A stretch of 64,000 nucleotides of DNA. It comes from Chloroflexota bacterium. GTDB taxonomy: Bacteria > Chloroflexota > UBA6077 > FW602-bin22 > JAMCVK01. A program made the position numbers and the translations under genes. How positions within the stretch are numbered: position 1 is the stretch's first letter; each line of letters opens with the position of its first letter. Below are positions 1 through 10,800 of this stretch, in pieces. The notes beneath the pieces are model-generated. The model was not told where the DNA came from. It worked only from the letters and a program-made list of their open reading frames with translations, and did no database searches. The stretch spans positions 1-64,000 of the forward strand of contig JAMCVK010000002.1 of assembly GCA_023475225.1 (NCBI GenBank). Direction: 5' to 3'.

Positions 1-99
1 ATCGGGGACACACATGGGCACGATCCTTCCTCTCGTGTGAGCGAGATGCGAGATTAAGGCAATCATCCCATGTAATGTCCCCTTTGTCACGTGCTCCAT
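1..99 (-). CDS. possible 5' end of an unrecognised gene, cut by window edge
   Basis: An open minus-strand frame runs from an ATG at 99 to the window edge for 33 codons with no stop. The frame also stays open upstream of this ATG, so the true start is uncertain. An AGGAG lies about 18 bases upstream, which is too far to be a good ribosome site for this ATG. The translated stretch is Leu/His rich in its middle and ends with Met-Cys-Val-Pro. I do not recognise a family. It could equally be a chance open frame. Confidence 0.28.
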   Translation of the reverse strand, partial: MEHVTKGTLHGMIALISHLAHTRGRIVPMCVPD

Positions 100-187
100 C
101 AAAATCGAATCTGCCCACTCCTGAGGGACAAGCCCCCGCGCTACATCTTGGTAGGAGAGAGACGGGAGAGTGAGGACAGTCTCACTG

Positions 188-347
188 TTGGGTGGGTTCC
201 AGGGCTCCGCCCTGACCCATATTCCTCCCCCCAAGAGGATGGGGTGTGCAGAGGGGCAAAGCCCCTCTGCTGAGGTTTGGGGTATCCCCAAACCTATATT
301 CCCCCTTCTCCCAATGGGAGGGGGGAAAGGGGGATGAGGGCAACAAA
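188..347. repeat. dispersed palindromic repeat, copy 1
   Basis: This is a mosaic of short hairpins shared with other gaps in the window. It has a G-G-G-C-T-C-C-G-C-C-C core near 202, a GCAGAGGGG/CCCCTCTGC stem near 250-272, a GGTTTGGGG/CCCCAAACC stem near 274-294, and a C-rich/G-rich stem near 300-330. It ends in GGGGGATGAGGG immediately before the J-domain gene. The same modules recur at about 3.1-3.5, 19.5-19.9 and 43.6-44.1 kb. The many short frames it contains are not credible genes. Confidence 0.85.
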
Positions 348-348
348 T

Positions 349-633
349 ATGGACCTCTTCCTAAGAGAGAAGGCAAAAACAATACTCGGCTTGCAGGGCG
401 AAGTTAGCGCCACAGAGATAAAGCGGGCCTACCGTCGGCTGGCCCAAGAATGCCATCCGGACCGCCATCCTGGCGACCCAGAGAAGGAGGAACGTTTCAA
501 GCTGGTCTCTGAGGCCTACGAGATCCTGACCAAACCGAAAAGCGCCGGCAAGTACCGACTGGAGAAGACCACTGTACTGGGCTATGAGGCCTACTACAAG
601 TGGTGGCGGCAAAATTTCATTGACTCAATCTAG
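349..633 (+). CDS. J-domain protein (DnaJ-like, J domain only)
   Basis: A short protein of 94 residues made almost entirely of one J domain. It has the amphipathic helix with R-A-Y-R-R-L-A, the invariant HPD loop (C-H-P-D-R-H-P) and the following helix E-A-Y-E-I-L. J domains stimulate ATP hydrolysis by Hsp70/DnaK. No DnaJ zinc finger or C-terminal substrate domain follows, so this is a class III-type J protein. No dnaK or grpE lies in the window. The ATG at 349 follows a GAGGG sequence contributed by the upstream repeat. An in-frame ATG at 334 lies inside the repeat and would add five residues. Confidence 0.8.
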   Translation: MDLFLREKAKTILGLQGEVSATEIKRAYRRLAQECHPDRHPGDPEKEERFKLVSEAYEILTKPKSAGKYRLEKTTVLGYEAYYKWWRQNFIDSI

Positions 634-695
634 AACCAATCCTAAAAGGGTTCTGCAGAATTTTAGAGAGGAAGGGCAAGGGTTCTCTACAGGCT

Positions 696-1001
696 ATGCA
701 GCTCATTTATACTGTTTGTAAAGATGCAGAAGAGGCACGAAAGATATCCAGACATCTCCTCGAGCGGCGCTTGGCTGCCTGCACCAATATGTTCCCGATC
801 GACTCCGAGTACTGGTGGGAGGGAGAAATAATTCGCGATAAAGAGGTGGCGTTGCTTATCAAGACACGCCAGGGGAGGTTTGAACCGGTAAGGCAGGCCA
901 TAGCCAGCCTTCACAGCTATACAACGCCCTGTATCATAGCACTCAACGTAGCTGAAACTGAGGCCAAATACCTGAAATGGCTACAGAGCGAGGTATCCTG
1001 A
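696..1001 (+). CDS. cutA: divalent-cation tolerance protein CutA
   Basis: The 101-residue protein matches the usual CutA size. It has the conserved landmarks: early residues V-C-K-D-A-E-E-A, then L-L-E-R-R-L-A-A-C-T-N, a central Y-W-W-E-G-E motif, and K-T-R followed by a late aromatic helix. CutA forms a very stable trimer and is linked to copper/divalent metal tolerance, although its exact role is disputed. It follows the J-domain gene by about 60 bases on the same strand. The ribosome site is weak. Family assignment is secure and function is by family only. Confidence 0.92.
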   Translation: MQLIYTVCKDAEEARKISRHLLERRLAACTNMFPIDSEYWWEGEIIRDKEVALLIKTRQGRFEPVRQAIASLHSYTTPCIIALNVAETEAKYLKWLQSEVS

Positions 1002-1011
1002 AACCCACCCC

Positions 1012-1482
1012 TTAGCGCGATAAAAGAGCCGTCAAACGACGCTGAATATGCTCGTAATGCGTTCCCCGCCAGTAGAGCCGACCGCATTCTGGACAACGAC
1101 TGAACTGTTCCTGTGTACTGTAAACGTAGGGGGGAACAGCGTCCTTCACACCCTCCTTGGCTACCGCATCAAGCGGAGCGTTGCAAACCAGACAGCGTGA
1201 GAACGCCTCTTGATTCAGGTTTATGTTCACCTCTTGCCAAAGCTGTAGGAGCTGCTCCTCAATGCGATCGCTTCGGATGAGAACTGAACGGATGCCGCGC
1301 AGGCGAGATAGCTGCTCGTCACGCGTCAACAAAATCCGCTTTTCAATGCGGGCGAGCCGAGCGAGAGCCAGATCATCCAGCTTGGCCGAATAAAGGGTAT
1401 CATAACCAAGGATACGCAGCCATTTAGCCAGGCGTCCCAGCATAGCGTCAGCGATGAACTTCAAAGGCGCATCGTTCTCCAT
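1012..1482 (-). CDS. Mut7-C RNase domain protein (DUF82/PIN-like with zinc ribbon)
   Basis: 156 residues. The N-terminal part (about 8-95) has the Mut7-C signature: F-I-A-D-A-M-L-G-R-L-A-K-W-L-R near the start and I-L-L-T-R-D further on, with the acidic residues expected of a PIN-like nuclease fold. The C-terminal part carries two Cys-x-x-Cys pairs (C-L-V-C and C-P-E-C-G), the zinc ribbon typical of this family, followed by Y-W-R-G-T-H. Homologues are proposed RNases, but the bacterial stand-alone proteins have no established substrate. The gene is convergent with cutA, with 10 bases between stops. A dispersed repeat lies upstream. Confidence 0.88.
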   Translation of the reverse strand: MENDAPLKFIADAMLGRLAKWLRILGYDTLYSAKLDDLALARLARIEKRILLTRDEQLSRLRGIRSVLIRSDRIEEQLLQLWQEVNINLNQEAFSRCLVCNAPLDAVAKEGVKDAVPPYVYSTQEQFSRCPECGRLYWRGTHYEHIQRRLTALLSR

Positions 1483-1545
1483 CCAGATCCAGTAACAAAT
1501 TATAACACAGATTATTTTTTATCCCCACGCAGGGGGTAGGTAGCC

Positions 1546-1616
1546 CTGGTAGGGGCGAGGTCACCTCGCCCCTACTTTCGCAAAGCGGGAGAGGGAGGCA
1601 AAGGGGTGAGGGCTGC
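1546..1616. repeat. dispersed palindromic repeat, copy 2 (short)
   Basis: It contains a near-perfect 25-base palindrome at about 1551-1577 (TAGGGGCGAGGT, one central base, then its complement). This is followed by TTTCGCAAAGCGGGAGAGG and a G-rich tail ending GGGGTGAGGG. The same palindrome recurs at about 3425-3452. The tail runs into the start region of the CCA-adding enzyme and supplies GGAGG 7 bases before an in-frame GTG at 1606. Confidence 0.8.
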
Positions 1617-1656
1617 TTGCAAACATCGCCCTAAACCTCTAGAATTTCTACGTAAG

Positions 1657-3009
1657 ATGAATAACGTAGCCAGATTGGCCAAGATCTTCCAAAAACATAA
1701 TAAGCAGATATTCCTGGTTGGTGGCTCTGTCCGCGACCGTCTTTTGGGAAGAGACAACCACGACCTGGATCTGACCACCGATGCCCTACCAGGCGAGGTC
1801 AAATCATTTGCTGCCGAGGCTCGTCCCGACGCCGTCAACTGCGTCGGGGAACGGTTCGGCACAATTGGGCTCATCTTCGGCGACCAGGTTATCGAGATCA
1901 CCACCTTTAGATCGGAGTGGTATAACCCAGACTCCCGTAAACCGGAAGTCTGCTTCGGGACCTCGCTGGAGGAAGACCTGGCCAGACGCGACTTCACCAT
2001 CAATGCCATCGCCCAGGACCTCTTGACCGGGACCATTATCGACCCCTTCGCTGGGCAGGATGATCTGGGCGCAAAGATCATTCGCGCTGTTGGCGATCCA
2101 GAGGAACGTTTTCAGGAGGATCCCCTGCGACTGCTCCGTATGGTGCGCCTGGCCGCTCAATTGGGATTCACCATCGAGCCCAGGACACGCAAGGCCTGTG
2201 TAAAGATGCGCAGCCGCCTGACTACTGTCAGTCAGGAACGCATCGCTGAGGAGATGAACAAGCTCCTCGTTGCTCCCAGCCCGGCCAGGGGAATCCGTTT
2301 CCTCTGCAATTTGAGGTTAATGGAGCTCATCATCCCGGAGATTCTGGCTATGCGCGGCCTGGTTCAGGACGATTGGCATCATAAAGACGTCTTTGAACAC
2401 ACTCTAGGCGTCCTGGAAAACACACCAGCAGACCTTGTCCTGCGCTGGGCGGCCTTGCTGCATGATATCGCTAAGCCAGCCACCAGAAGGCGCACGAATG
2501 GGGAGATTCACTTTTATGGACACGAGCATCTCGGTGCCGAGATGTCCCGCACCATCCTTTATCGGCTGCGCTTCGATAAGCAAACGATCGACAGAGTAGT
2601 GCGATTGATCCGTATGCACCTGCGCATCAATCAATATGAGGACTCCTGGACTGATGGGGCCGTACGGCGTCTCATTCGGGAGGCAAGAGAAGAGCTAGAA
2701 CCATTATTTGCCCTCTCCCGCGCTGATGTCACCAGCCACCGCCCTGAAAAGGTCGAACTGGCCCTGGCGCGCGTCGCCGAACTGGAGCAGCGTTGCCAGG
2801 AGCTCACGGCCAAGGAAAACGTGGCTAAGCTGACCAGCCCGCTCGATGGCCACGAGCTGATGGCTATGTTTGGACGCCCTCCTGGACCGTGGATCAAGAA
2901 GGTTAAAGACCATCTCCTCTCCCTTGTGCTTGACGGCACGCTCGCCCCAGAGGATAAGGCCACCGCGGAGAGATTGGCGCGGGAATACGTGGCCGAAAAC
3001 GAAGCGTAG
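1657..3009 (+). CDS. cca: CCA tRNA nucleotidyltransferase / poly(A) polymerase family with HD domain
   Basis: A class II nucleotidyltransferase of 450 residues. Near the N-terminus is L-V-G-G-S-V-R-D, followed by the metal-binding D-L-D-L-T-T-D. Then come the R-R-D-F-T-I-N-A motif and the E-D-P-L-R-L-L-R neck helix. A C-terminal HD domain contains A-L-L-H-D-I-A-K-P. Such enzymes add or repair the 3' CCA end of tRNAs. Sequence alone cannot separate CCA-adding from A-adding specificity. I start at the ATG at 1657, about 19 residues before L-V-G-G as usual in the family. A GTG at 1606, with a good Shine-Dalgarno site inside the upstream repeat, would add 17 residues. Confidence 0.92.
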   Translation: MNNVARLAKIFQKHNKQIFLVGGSVRDRLLGRDNHDLDLTTDALPGEVKSFAAEARPDAVNCVGERFGTIGLIFGDQVIEITTFRSEWYNPDSRKPEVCFGTSLEEDLARRDFTINAIAQDLLTGTIIDPFAGQDDLGAKIIRAVGDPEERFQEDPLRLLRMVRLAAQLGFTIEPRTRKACVKMRSRLTTVSQERIAEEMNKLLVAPSPARGIRFLCNLRLMELIIPEILAMRGLVQDDWHHKDVFEHTLGVLENTPADLVLRWAALLHDIAKPATRRRTNGEIHFYGHEHLGAEMSRTILYRLRFDKQTIDRVVRLIRMHLRINQYEDSWTDGAVRRLIREAREELEPLFALSRADVTSHRPEKVELALARVAELEQRCQELTAKENVAKLTSPLDGHELMAMFGRPPGPWIKKVKDHLLSLVLDGTLAPEDKATAERLAREYVAENEA

Positions 3010-3107
3010 TCGCGTTTGACTCGCCGATATAGCCGTAACTGCCGTCTCCCCCTGTTATTACTTGCATGCGTAGAGGAAGATAGAGGCAGCCTTCAAACCC
3101 GCCTTTG

Positions 3108-3495
3108 ACAGAGGGTCCCGGGGCTCCACCCCAGCCACTTTCCCTGCCGGGGTGTGCAGAGGGGAAACCCCTCTGCTGGGGTTCGGGGTATCCCCAATTT
3201 CTATCCCCCCTCCCCCTATAGGGAGAAGGGAGCACGGGGGGTGAGGGAAATCCCCATAAAAGGGGGTGTGCAGAGGGGAAACCCCTCTGCTGGGGTTCGG
3301 GGTATCCCCAAACCTATATTTCCCCCTTCTCCCAATGGGAGAAGGGGGAAAGGGGGATGAGGGCAACAAAACAGGGTCCCAGGGCTCCGCCCTAGCCCAC
3401 TATTCCCCCCTCCTGCAGGGGGTAGTAGGGGCGAGGTGACCTCGCCCCTACTTTCGCAAAGCGGGAGAGGGGCAAGGAGGGTGAGAGCCCAACTA
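3108..3495. repeat. dispersed palindromic repeat cluster, copy 3 (composite)
   Basis: About 390 bases with no gene, built from the shared hairpin modules. The GCAGAGGGG-AAA-CCCCTCTGC stem appears twice (near 3154 and 3270), each followed by GGGGTATCCCC. A CCCTTCTCCC/GGGAGAAGGG stem is near 3325-3350, a G-G-G-C-T-C-C-G-C-C-C core near 3385, and the GTAGGGGCGAGGT palindrome near 3425. The cluster ends with GGAGGGTGAGAG just before the MFS gene. Confidence 0.85.
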
Positions 3496-3522
3496 AATCT
3501 TATGAGAGGCGCCTGCTTATGA
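3481..3522 (+). other. possible 13-codon leader ORF coupled to the MFS gene
   Basis: GTG at 3481, at the end of the repeat cluster, sits directly behind AAGGAGG with little spacing. It opens a 13-codon frame whose TGA stop (3520-3522) overlaps the ATG of the MFS gene at 3519 in the ATGA arrangement typical of translational coupling. The repeat tail appears to supply both the ribosome site and the start. The peptide sequence has no recognisable features, and there is no evidence that it is made. Confidence 0.35.
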
Positions 3523-4727
3523 CGACAGAGCTGTTCAGTGCCCTCCAGCATCGCAACTTCCGTCTGTACTGGTTGGGCACGCTTGCTTCACTCACCGGTT
3601 ATTGGATCCAGATCGTGGCCCAGGGTTGGCTGGTGTTGGAAATGACCGACTCCGCCTTTCTGCTGGGGCTGGTCAGCTTCTGCTCGTCCATCCCGCTCCT
3701 GCTTTTTTCCCTTTTCGGTGGGGCCTTGGCTGATAGAATGGATCGTCGCCGGCTGCTCATCGCCACCCAAACCATGTCTATGCTGCTCACCCTCCTCCTG
3801 GCCGTGCTGACCTATTCCGGGGCGATCACCATCTGGCAGATACTGCTCATCTCGACGCTCCTCGGCACCGTGGCCGCCTTTCACATCCCCACTCGCCAAG
3901 CCCTGGTACCCAACCTTGTAGACAGTGCTGACCTGCTGAACGCCATCGCTTTGACCTCGGTCGCCTTCAATGCCACTCGCATCGTCGGCCCGGCCATGGC
4001 TGGGGTACTGGTCGGTCTCATCGGTATAGGGGGCTGTTTCTATATCACGGCTGCCAGTTTCCTGCCGGTTATCGTGGCCCTTTTCGCTATGGAGATGTCT
4101 CCGAGTTCCCCGAACCTCAGGGGGTCGCCGATGTGGGCGAACATCGTGGAGGGATTGACCTATGTACGTGATAACAGCATCGTGCTGATGCTTATCGCCC
4201 TGGCCACCGTTCCGAGCATCTTCGCTATGCCCTACAGCATTCTGATGCCCATCTTCGCCCGGGACATACTCGGTGTGGGGGCCTCAGGGTTAGGGCTTTT
4301 GATGGCTGGTAATGGGGTAGGAGCACTGGTAGGGAGCCTGGTCGTGGCTGGTCTGGGAAATTACCAGGGGAGGGGCCGCTTGTTACTGGTCACGACGTTC
4401 CTGTTCAGCCTGCTCTTGATGTTCTTTGCAACCGCCTCCTGGTTCTGGCACGCCCTCATTCTACTGGTAGGGGTAGGACTTAGCGGCGCGGTCTATCTCT
4501 CGTTGACGAATGTGCTCCTCCAGTCCTGCACGCCAGACGGGCTGCGCGGTCGGGTGATGAGTGTTTACACGCTATCCTGGGGGTTGGGGCCACTTGGTTA
4601 CATCGAGGCTGGGGCAGTAGCCAACACCTTTGGAGCGCCCTTCGCCGTTTTCCTGGGGGGAACCATCTGTGCCATCACGGCCGTGACCGCGGCCCTACGC
4701 TCCTCAAGCCTGCGCCTCTTGAGGTAA
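3519..4727 (+). CDS. MFS transporter, MFS_3 / enterobactin-exporter-like
   Basis: A 402-residue polytopic membrane protein with about 12 hydrophobic segments. The first cytoplasmic loop carries the MFS signature (F-G-G-A-L-A-D-R-M-D-R-R-R). It begins F-R-L-Y-W-L-G-T-L-A-S-L-T-G-Y-W-I-Q as in the EntS-like subgroup, which exports small molecules such as siderophores or drugs. The substrate cannot be read from the sequence. A GAGAGG lies about 9 bases before the ATG. A strong inverted repeat follows the stop and probably ends transcription. The gene converges with the giant surface-protein gene. Confidence 0.88.
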   Translation: MTTELFSALQHRNFRLYWLGTLASLTGYWIQIVAQGWLVLEMTDSAFLLGLVSFCSSIPLLLFSLFGGALADRMDRRRLLIATQTMSMLLTLLLAVLTYSGAITIWQILLISTLLGTVAAFHIPTRQALVPNLVDSADLLNAIALTSVAFNATRIVGPAMAGVLVGLIGIGGCFYITAASFLPVIVALFAMEMSPSSPNLRGSPMWANIVEGLTYVRDNSIVLMLIALATVPSIFAMPYSILMPIFARDILGVGASGLGLLMAGNGVGALVGSLVVAGLGNYQGRGRLLLVTTFLFSLLLMFFATASWFWHALILLVGVGLSGAVYLSLTNVLLQSCTPDGLRGRVMSVYTLSWGLGPLGYIEAGAVANTFGAPFAVFLGGTICAITAVTAALRSSSLRLLR

Positions 4728-4733
4728 GAACAC

Positions 4734-4768
4734 GGTGCCCAGGTGGCGCTGCGCGCCACCTGGGCACC
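4734..4768. terminator. 16-bp inverted repeat between convergent genes
   Basis: A perfect stem GGTGCCCAGGTGGCGC with its complement around a 3-base TGC loop lies between the MFS stop and the end of the giant gene. It could end transcription from both sides. No long T run follows on either strand, so intrinsic termination is not certain. Confidence 0.6.
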
Positions 4769-4825
4769 CACCCCACTCTAGGAGCCAAAGCCCTTCAGTA
4801 CCGCTAGGGATAAATGCCAGAAGCC

Positions 4826-7800
4826 TTACCAGCCTCCAGCGTAAGCCTTGGTGATGAACGGCAGATAGGTCTTGTAGCCTCCCGGCGGAACCACCCCTGC
4901 CGCTCCCGTCGTCGAGCAGATGGCGAAGTCGGTGAAGTGGTCCACAAGGACGGTGAGCGTGTTGTTGGTCTTGTCCTGAATCACGTTCTCCGCCTTCCGC
5001 CAGCTGGAGCTGGTCGCATCCCAATAGCTCGGCACCAGACTATCCTCGTCAATACCCATCTGTTTCAGCACATCATCGGCCGGGTAAGGCATGAGGATGG
5101 TCACCTTCTGGAGGAACTTCTTGATCTCCGTATTGTTGGAATCACGCGCCTGCAAGGCATAGCCGATGCTGATGGGCTTGGCCGACTGTTGGGCTGGCAG
5201 ATCAGTCTTCGGCAGGGCCAGCACGCTGACCGTGCCTGAAATAGCCAGAGCACTGCCCGGGATGGTCACCTTGGTCCCATCAGACAGGGCCAGCACCCGC
5301 ATTTCCGTAGCATCGAAACTGACGGAGGAGCCATCCGGCAGCGATACAGCTGCCACCTCTTGCAGGGCCAGGTCCTTGCCTGTGATGCTCGTATCGGCGG
5401 CGCCCACCGTAACCGTGAGCTCACTGCTCTTGTATAGCTTCCCTGCAGAGCGGCTGGTGGCGTACACGTGCCAGGTATCATCACGTGTCACCTTCAGGCT
5501 ATAAGTGCCATCACTGCCGGCGTTAGTCGAAGACCAACCACCCTTATCCGAGTAGCCAGTGACGAAAGCCGTACCCGCCCCTGTACCTGTCACTGTGCCG
5601 GCGATAGTGGCCGGTGCCGACCGGAAGCGCAGGTCCACCGTAACCGTCTCGCTACCCGTAATCAAGGCCCGGCCCGGCTCAGGTGGCATGTAGACGACCT
5701 CTCCAGCCTCTCGAGCCACCGAAGCCCGTACCTGGTACCGACCGGGTGGCACGCGCAGGCTATAGCGTCCGTTCTCATCGCTCTTGGTCCCAGCGATGGG
5801 GCGCGGCGCCGCACCAGCCGTGGTGGGAATATCCAACGCCTCCACCCAGGCTCCAGCCACCTTCGTCGTCCCATCTGGAGCGTAGACCGTGCCACTGATG
5901 GTGCCACTGGCAGCGAGCACCACGAAGTATTGGGCTGGCTCCAGGATGGCTGTATCTCCGGAGGCAACGGTGACCCGGTTGTTGACCGGTGGTTGCAGGG
6001 TGTAGGTGATGGCCGCCGTTGCCCCCAGCTCCCCACCCAGCGACCATGTCCCCCGGACGACACGCAGGGTGAAGGTACCTGAGGCACCGAGGGCTGTTCG
6101 CCGGAAGCCTGCACCACTGGCGAACACCTCCGCATCCAGATTCTGCATCGGGCTGCCAGCACTATCCACAAACTTCCCTACGATATTGGCGTCGGCCACC
6201 TGCACCGGCATGCTCACGGTCACCGCGTTCGTGCTCGTCAGGTCAGCCTCCTGGGCCTGGGCGCTGAACTCCAGACCCGGTGGGAAACCGACACCCACGT
6301 TGTACTTGGCCCCGCCGGGCACCTTCAGGGTGAAGGAGCCGCGCTCCATCGGCGTGCCGGTAACCATGGCCCCATTGGAGTCAAGGGCGAAGGCAAAGCC
6401 ATAGAGATTGCTCGTATTCACGGTGGCCGATGTGCTGGTCAACCGGCCGGAGATGGTGCCGTTAGCCGCCGTCACCTCCAGGGTGACGTCCTGCACCGAC
6501 TGGTTGGTCACAGTGACCTGCTTCGGGGCACCACTGGGCGTATAGTTAGAACCCTTCGGGGTGCGCACCTGCAGCTCCCAATCACCCTGATCCACGAAGA
6601 TGCTGAAGACGCCATCTGTACCACTGGTAGTAGAGGCGAAGTGAGCCCCGTCTTTCGTCCAGGCCTTCACCTCCATATCCTTGACGCCAGCTGGCTTACC
6701 TTCGGCATCGGTGCTGCCTTTGATCACCACCCTACCACTGATGGTCAAGGACTTCTCCACCAGGTAGATGGTGCCCACATCGGTTGGCGTCTTCTCTTTA
6801 GCCTCCACTAAAGGCGCCGTTTCGGCTGAGAGGGAGGGATCCTTGGAGAAGACGCGCACCCGATAGGAGCCCGGCGGGACATTGACCGTGAAACTACCAT
6901 CAGCCTCAGGTGGCACACCGTTGCCCGTCCCCTTCTCATTGCGAACATCAACGAAAACCGTTTGCAGGGCAGGTGGCGTATTGTCCTTCTTCATCAGGAC
7001 CTTACCAGTCACCACCGCACCGGCCTTGCCCACGGTGAAGTTGATATTGGAAAGAATCTCTTCCTCAGTATCACCCTTGGCGAACTCCACCCTCTGGGGC
7101 GGTTCGGTGTAGACCCAGTCAGGGGCACCTCCACCACCCTCACCGGGCTTACCCGGCGGACCCATGCCCGGGCCCATCATCATCGGGAAGACCATAAGCA
7201 TCCAGGTGCCGCCCTTGCTCAGGTTGAGGGTGTAGGTACCATCGGGCTGCACCATGGTGTTGGCATTGGCCGAGCCGTCTTCCTTATGGGCGGAGACACC
7301 AGCATTAGGCACGGCTGTCCCATCAGCCTTGGTCACCTTACCGGTTATCTTCTTCTTTGGGGCGCTGAGATTAACATTAACCGTGCTGGGAGTGGCCGTA
7401 CCACCACTGATGGTCACCGTCTGAGCATCCGGAGCGGCATAAGGAATGAAGGGCGGCAGATGGAACTCTACAGTATACGTGCCATCGGCCAAACCGCCGA
7501 GGCGGAACTTGCCCATCATATCCGTGACGGCATCAACACCCGTCGGCTCGCCACCCTTGAAAGCCTCGATGTGTACACCCTCGAGCGGTCTGCCATTGGG
7601 ATCAGACACCACCCCGGTGATCTGGGGCTGGGTCAGGAGGATCTTTCCCGTCCAGGAAGCGTCGGGGTTACCATTCTCGTCTATGGTCACCTCTACGGGC
7701 GTGGAATCCGTATAATCACTGGTCTGCATACCACCTGCTGGCATACCCGGCATACCCCCCATGCCCTTAGGGACACGGGCGATGATGCGGTACTTACCCG

Positions 7801-10800
7801 CGGTCAAGCCAGCGGCGCCGAAGCGTCCCTGCTCATCTGTGGGCACGCCGTAGAAGAAGCTGAAATCTGCCTTCTGAATGTCCACGAACGATCCCATGGC
7901 AGGCGTACTACCATCGGGATTGTACACCACACCTGTAAGGGTGGCCGAGGTCAGGTTGATGGTGAGACTGCTGGGGCTGGCCACGCCGCCCTTAATCGTG
8001 ATCTGTTTCGGGGCCGGGCGGGCATAGCTAGCGTACTTAGGATCAAAAGGAGGATTGACCTCCAGATTATAGACCCCATCGGTCAGCCCACCGAAGCTGA
8101 ACTTGCCATCCTTATCCGTCTCTGTGTGGGCGCTAACCCCCGGGCCGAACATGCCCATGGAGTAGATATCCACCATGGCCCCCGGCACTGGCGCGCCACC
8201 GGCTGCGACCGTGCCACTGACCTGAGTGCCGCTGAGCTGCAGATTCTGGGTCAGCTTCGTACCCATGAAGGAGATCTTCACCGGCGCAGACTGGTTAAAG
8301 GCCGAATCCTCGGGTGGCTTAGCCACCAAGGAATAGGACTTACCCGCTTCCAGACCGCCGAGACGATACGTGCCATTTGCGCCACTGGTGGCCAGTAGGG
8401 CGCTCTCCATCTCGCCACCGGGCATCATCCCCGGACCGAAGCCAGCCGCCTCCTCCTTGGCCTCCACCTTAGCCCCAGATACGGCGTTGCCATTGGGATC
8501 CGTCACCGTCCCCTCCACGCTGGGGGCGGTTAGGGTGAGGGTGACATTAATCACCTGCACCTTTACCTTCGTCCCCCCTAGCGAGGTAGGCCCATAACCA
8601 GGAGGTGTCCCACCAGCAGGAGGTGTCCCATAACCAGGGGGTGGACCACCACCAGGGGGTGGACCACCACCAGGGGGCGGACCACCACCAGGGGGCGGAC
8701 CACCACCAGGGGGTGGACCACCCCACGTCGCCCCACCGCTGAAGGGCACGCTCTGCTGTACCGGCTTGGATTGCGTATAGGGTGAATCAGCCGGCGGATA
8801 GGCGATCAGATAATAGGGCATGCCCGGCATCAGCCCACCCAGACGGAACTTGCCGTCTGCACCAGTCCTCACACTGATGGGTGGACCAGCGGGTCCTCCA
8901 TATACTTCGCTGGCCCTCACCGTGGCCCCACCTACGGCACTACCGTTGGGATCCAGCACGGTGCCCTCGATCTGTGGCTCCTGGAGCATCAGCGTATGCT
9001 GTGCCACCGGGAAGGCCAGGCCACCCTGCACCTCCACCCCCACCGGCATAGATGGACCGTAATTAGTCCCAGGCGGGGGACTGGCCCGCAGATCATAGTG
9101 TCCATCGGTCAACCCCTTGACGGGGAAGAAGCCGGTCCCATCGGCAATGGTGGTCGTACTGGTGATGGTCTCCCGACCGCGAATCAATCGAACCGTGCTA
9201 TTGGCAATCCCGGTTCCCTGGGCATCGTATCCCACCACACGGAAGTTTATCTTCGCCGGGTCAAGCGTGGGACCAGCGGGTCCTCCTGGAACTGGGGGAG
9301 GACCGAACTGCACGTTGAGTGTAGCCGTCAGGGTATAACTTCCCCCGTTGGGGCCGCCCCTGACCACCACATAGTAGATGCCAGCCGTAGAGCCACCGCC
9401 CAGGATGGCGCTCTGCTGACCGCTACCGGGCAATCCTTGGAAGCCATCCTGATAGTAGATGTCGAGGAACATCCCCTGCGGGCCAGCCAGGATGAACTGC
9501 ACCGTCTGCCCACCGGAGAAGTTGTAGGAGTAGAACCTGCTTTGCCCGCGATCCATGCTACCGGTGAGAGGCGCGTCGTTGGCCAGGGGGATGGCTGAGG
9601 CGCGATCAGCGCCTGTCGTCTTTGACTCCTCGCTGGAAGCGACGAGGGTATAACTGCCACTGGTGGCCTCGCCGGTGCGCACCACGATGAAGTAAGTGCC
9701 AGGCATTGTTCCCGGCGATGTCCTCCAGACACGTACCCTTGAGCCACCAGGCTCAGGGGCATCGGAAGCGAAGAAGACATCGAAGTTGACCCCCGCTGTA
9801 GGGGAGGTCAGGACAATCTTGGCCATTCGACCAGGGCCGAGGTCATAGAAGTAATAGCGCGGCGCCCGAGAGGTGAAGGTGTAATCAACCGGCTTGTTGT
9901 CCTCCAGCCGGATCGCCGTGCTGCGGTCCTCGCCAGGCTGGCGTGGACCGACCGGCGGTGTAGCTACCACCGGCGAGGCCGTCAGGATGAAACTCCCCTG
10001 ATCCAGACCGAAGCCGGCCCTGACCACGATGTAATAGGCACCGGTAGAGGGCGAGTTCACCGTAAAGCTTTGCAGGGCGCTGCCTGGCGGACCACTGGTG
10101 CCGATGGGGGACGGCGAACGCCCGTAGAAGATATCGAAGACCACGCCAGGCGGCGTTGACTGCAGGGTGAAGTTGACCGTCTGGAAGGGCGTTCGGTAAT
10201 CATACATATAGTAAATCTTTTGGGTAGAGGTTATGGTCCTAGAATCTGTGGGCGCATTATCCGTCAGAGGGAAGGCCATATCCATATTGCTGCCGGGTGG
10301 GGCCGCGCCTCCCCCTGCCGGTTTCCTTACCTCGAGGGTATAAGTCCCACCTGTGTTCCCCCCAGCGACGTTTATATAGTACGTGCCCGCCTGGGCCGTG
10401 CTGGCTATAACGAACTCCCTCACTCCAGCTCCGTTGGGCAAGGTAGTAGGAGAGTACTGGTAAAAGATGTTGATGGCCAGGCCAGATTGGTCCCCCTCCA
10501 GTTTCAACCGTAGTTCCGTACCTGGGAAGAACTCGACGGCCCACCAGGTGGACTGATTCGGGCTGAGCGTGCCCCGGCCATAGGCCCCCGGCTGTATCCT
10601 GGGGGCAGTGTAGCGATCCGTCCCCCCACCGGGACCAGCGGGGGGAGCGCCCGTCTCTATAGAGACGAAGAGCATAAAATTGCCCCCAATTGTCCCTCCC
10701 AGCACTTCGATATAGAAGGTAGTGGGGGCATTTCCACTGGGTTCCTCGAACTCACGTACATAACTCACCGCCGGAGTCAAAGTGGGAGGCGTGCCTGTCC

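Noticed and set aside
2903-3551. Several short minus- and plus-strand frames in the 3.1-3.5 kb gap
   Set aside because: They consist of repeat-module translations (P-S-P-I-G-R-R-G and similar) that recur at each repeat copy.
6962-8398. 478-codon plus-strand open frame opposite the giant gene
   Set aside because: It is an antisense shadow of repetitive GC-rich coding sequence. Composition is His/Arg/Gly rich, there is no ribosome site and no domain. The minus strand has signal peptide, promoter and clear domains.
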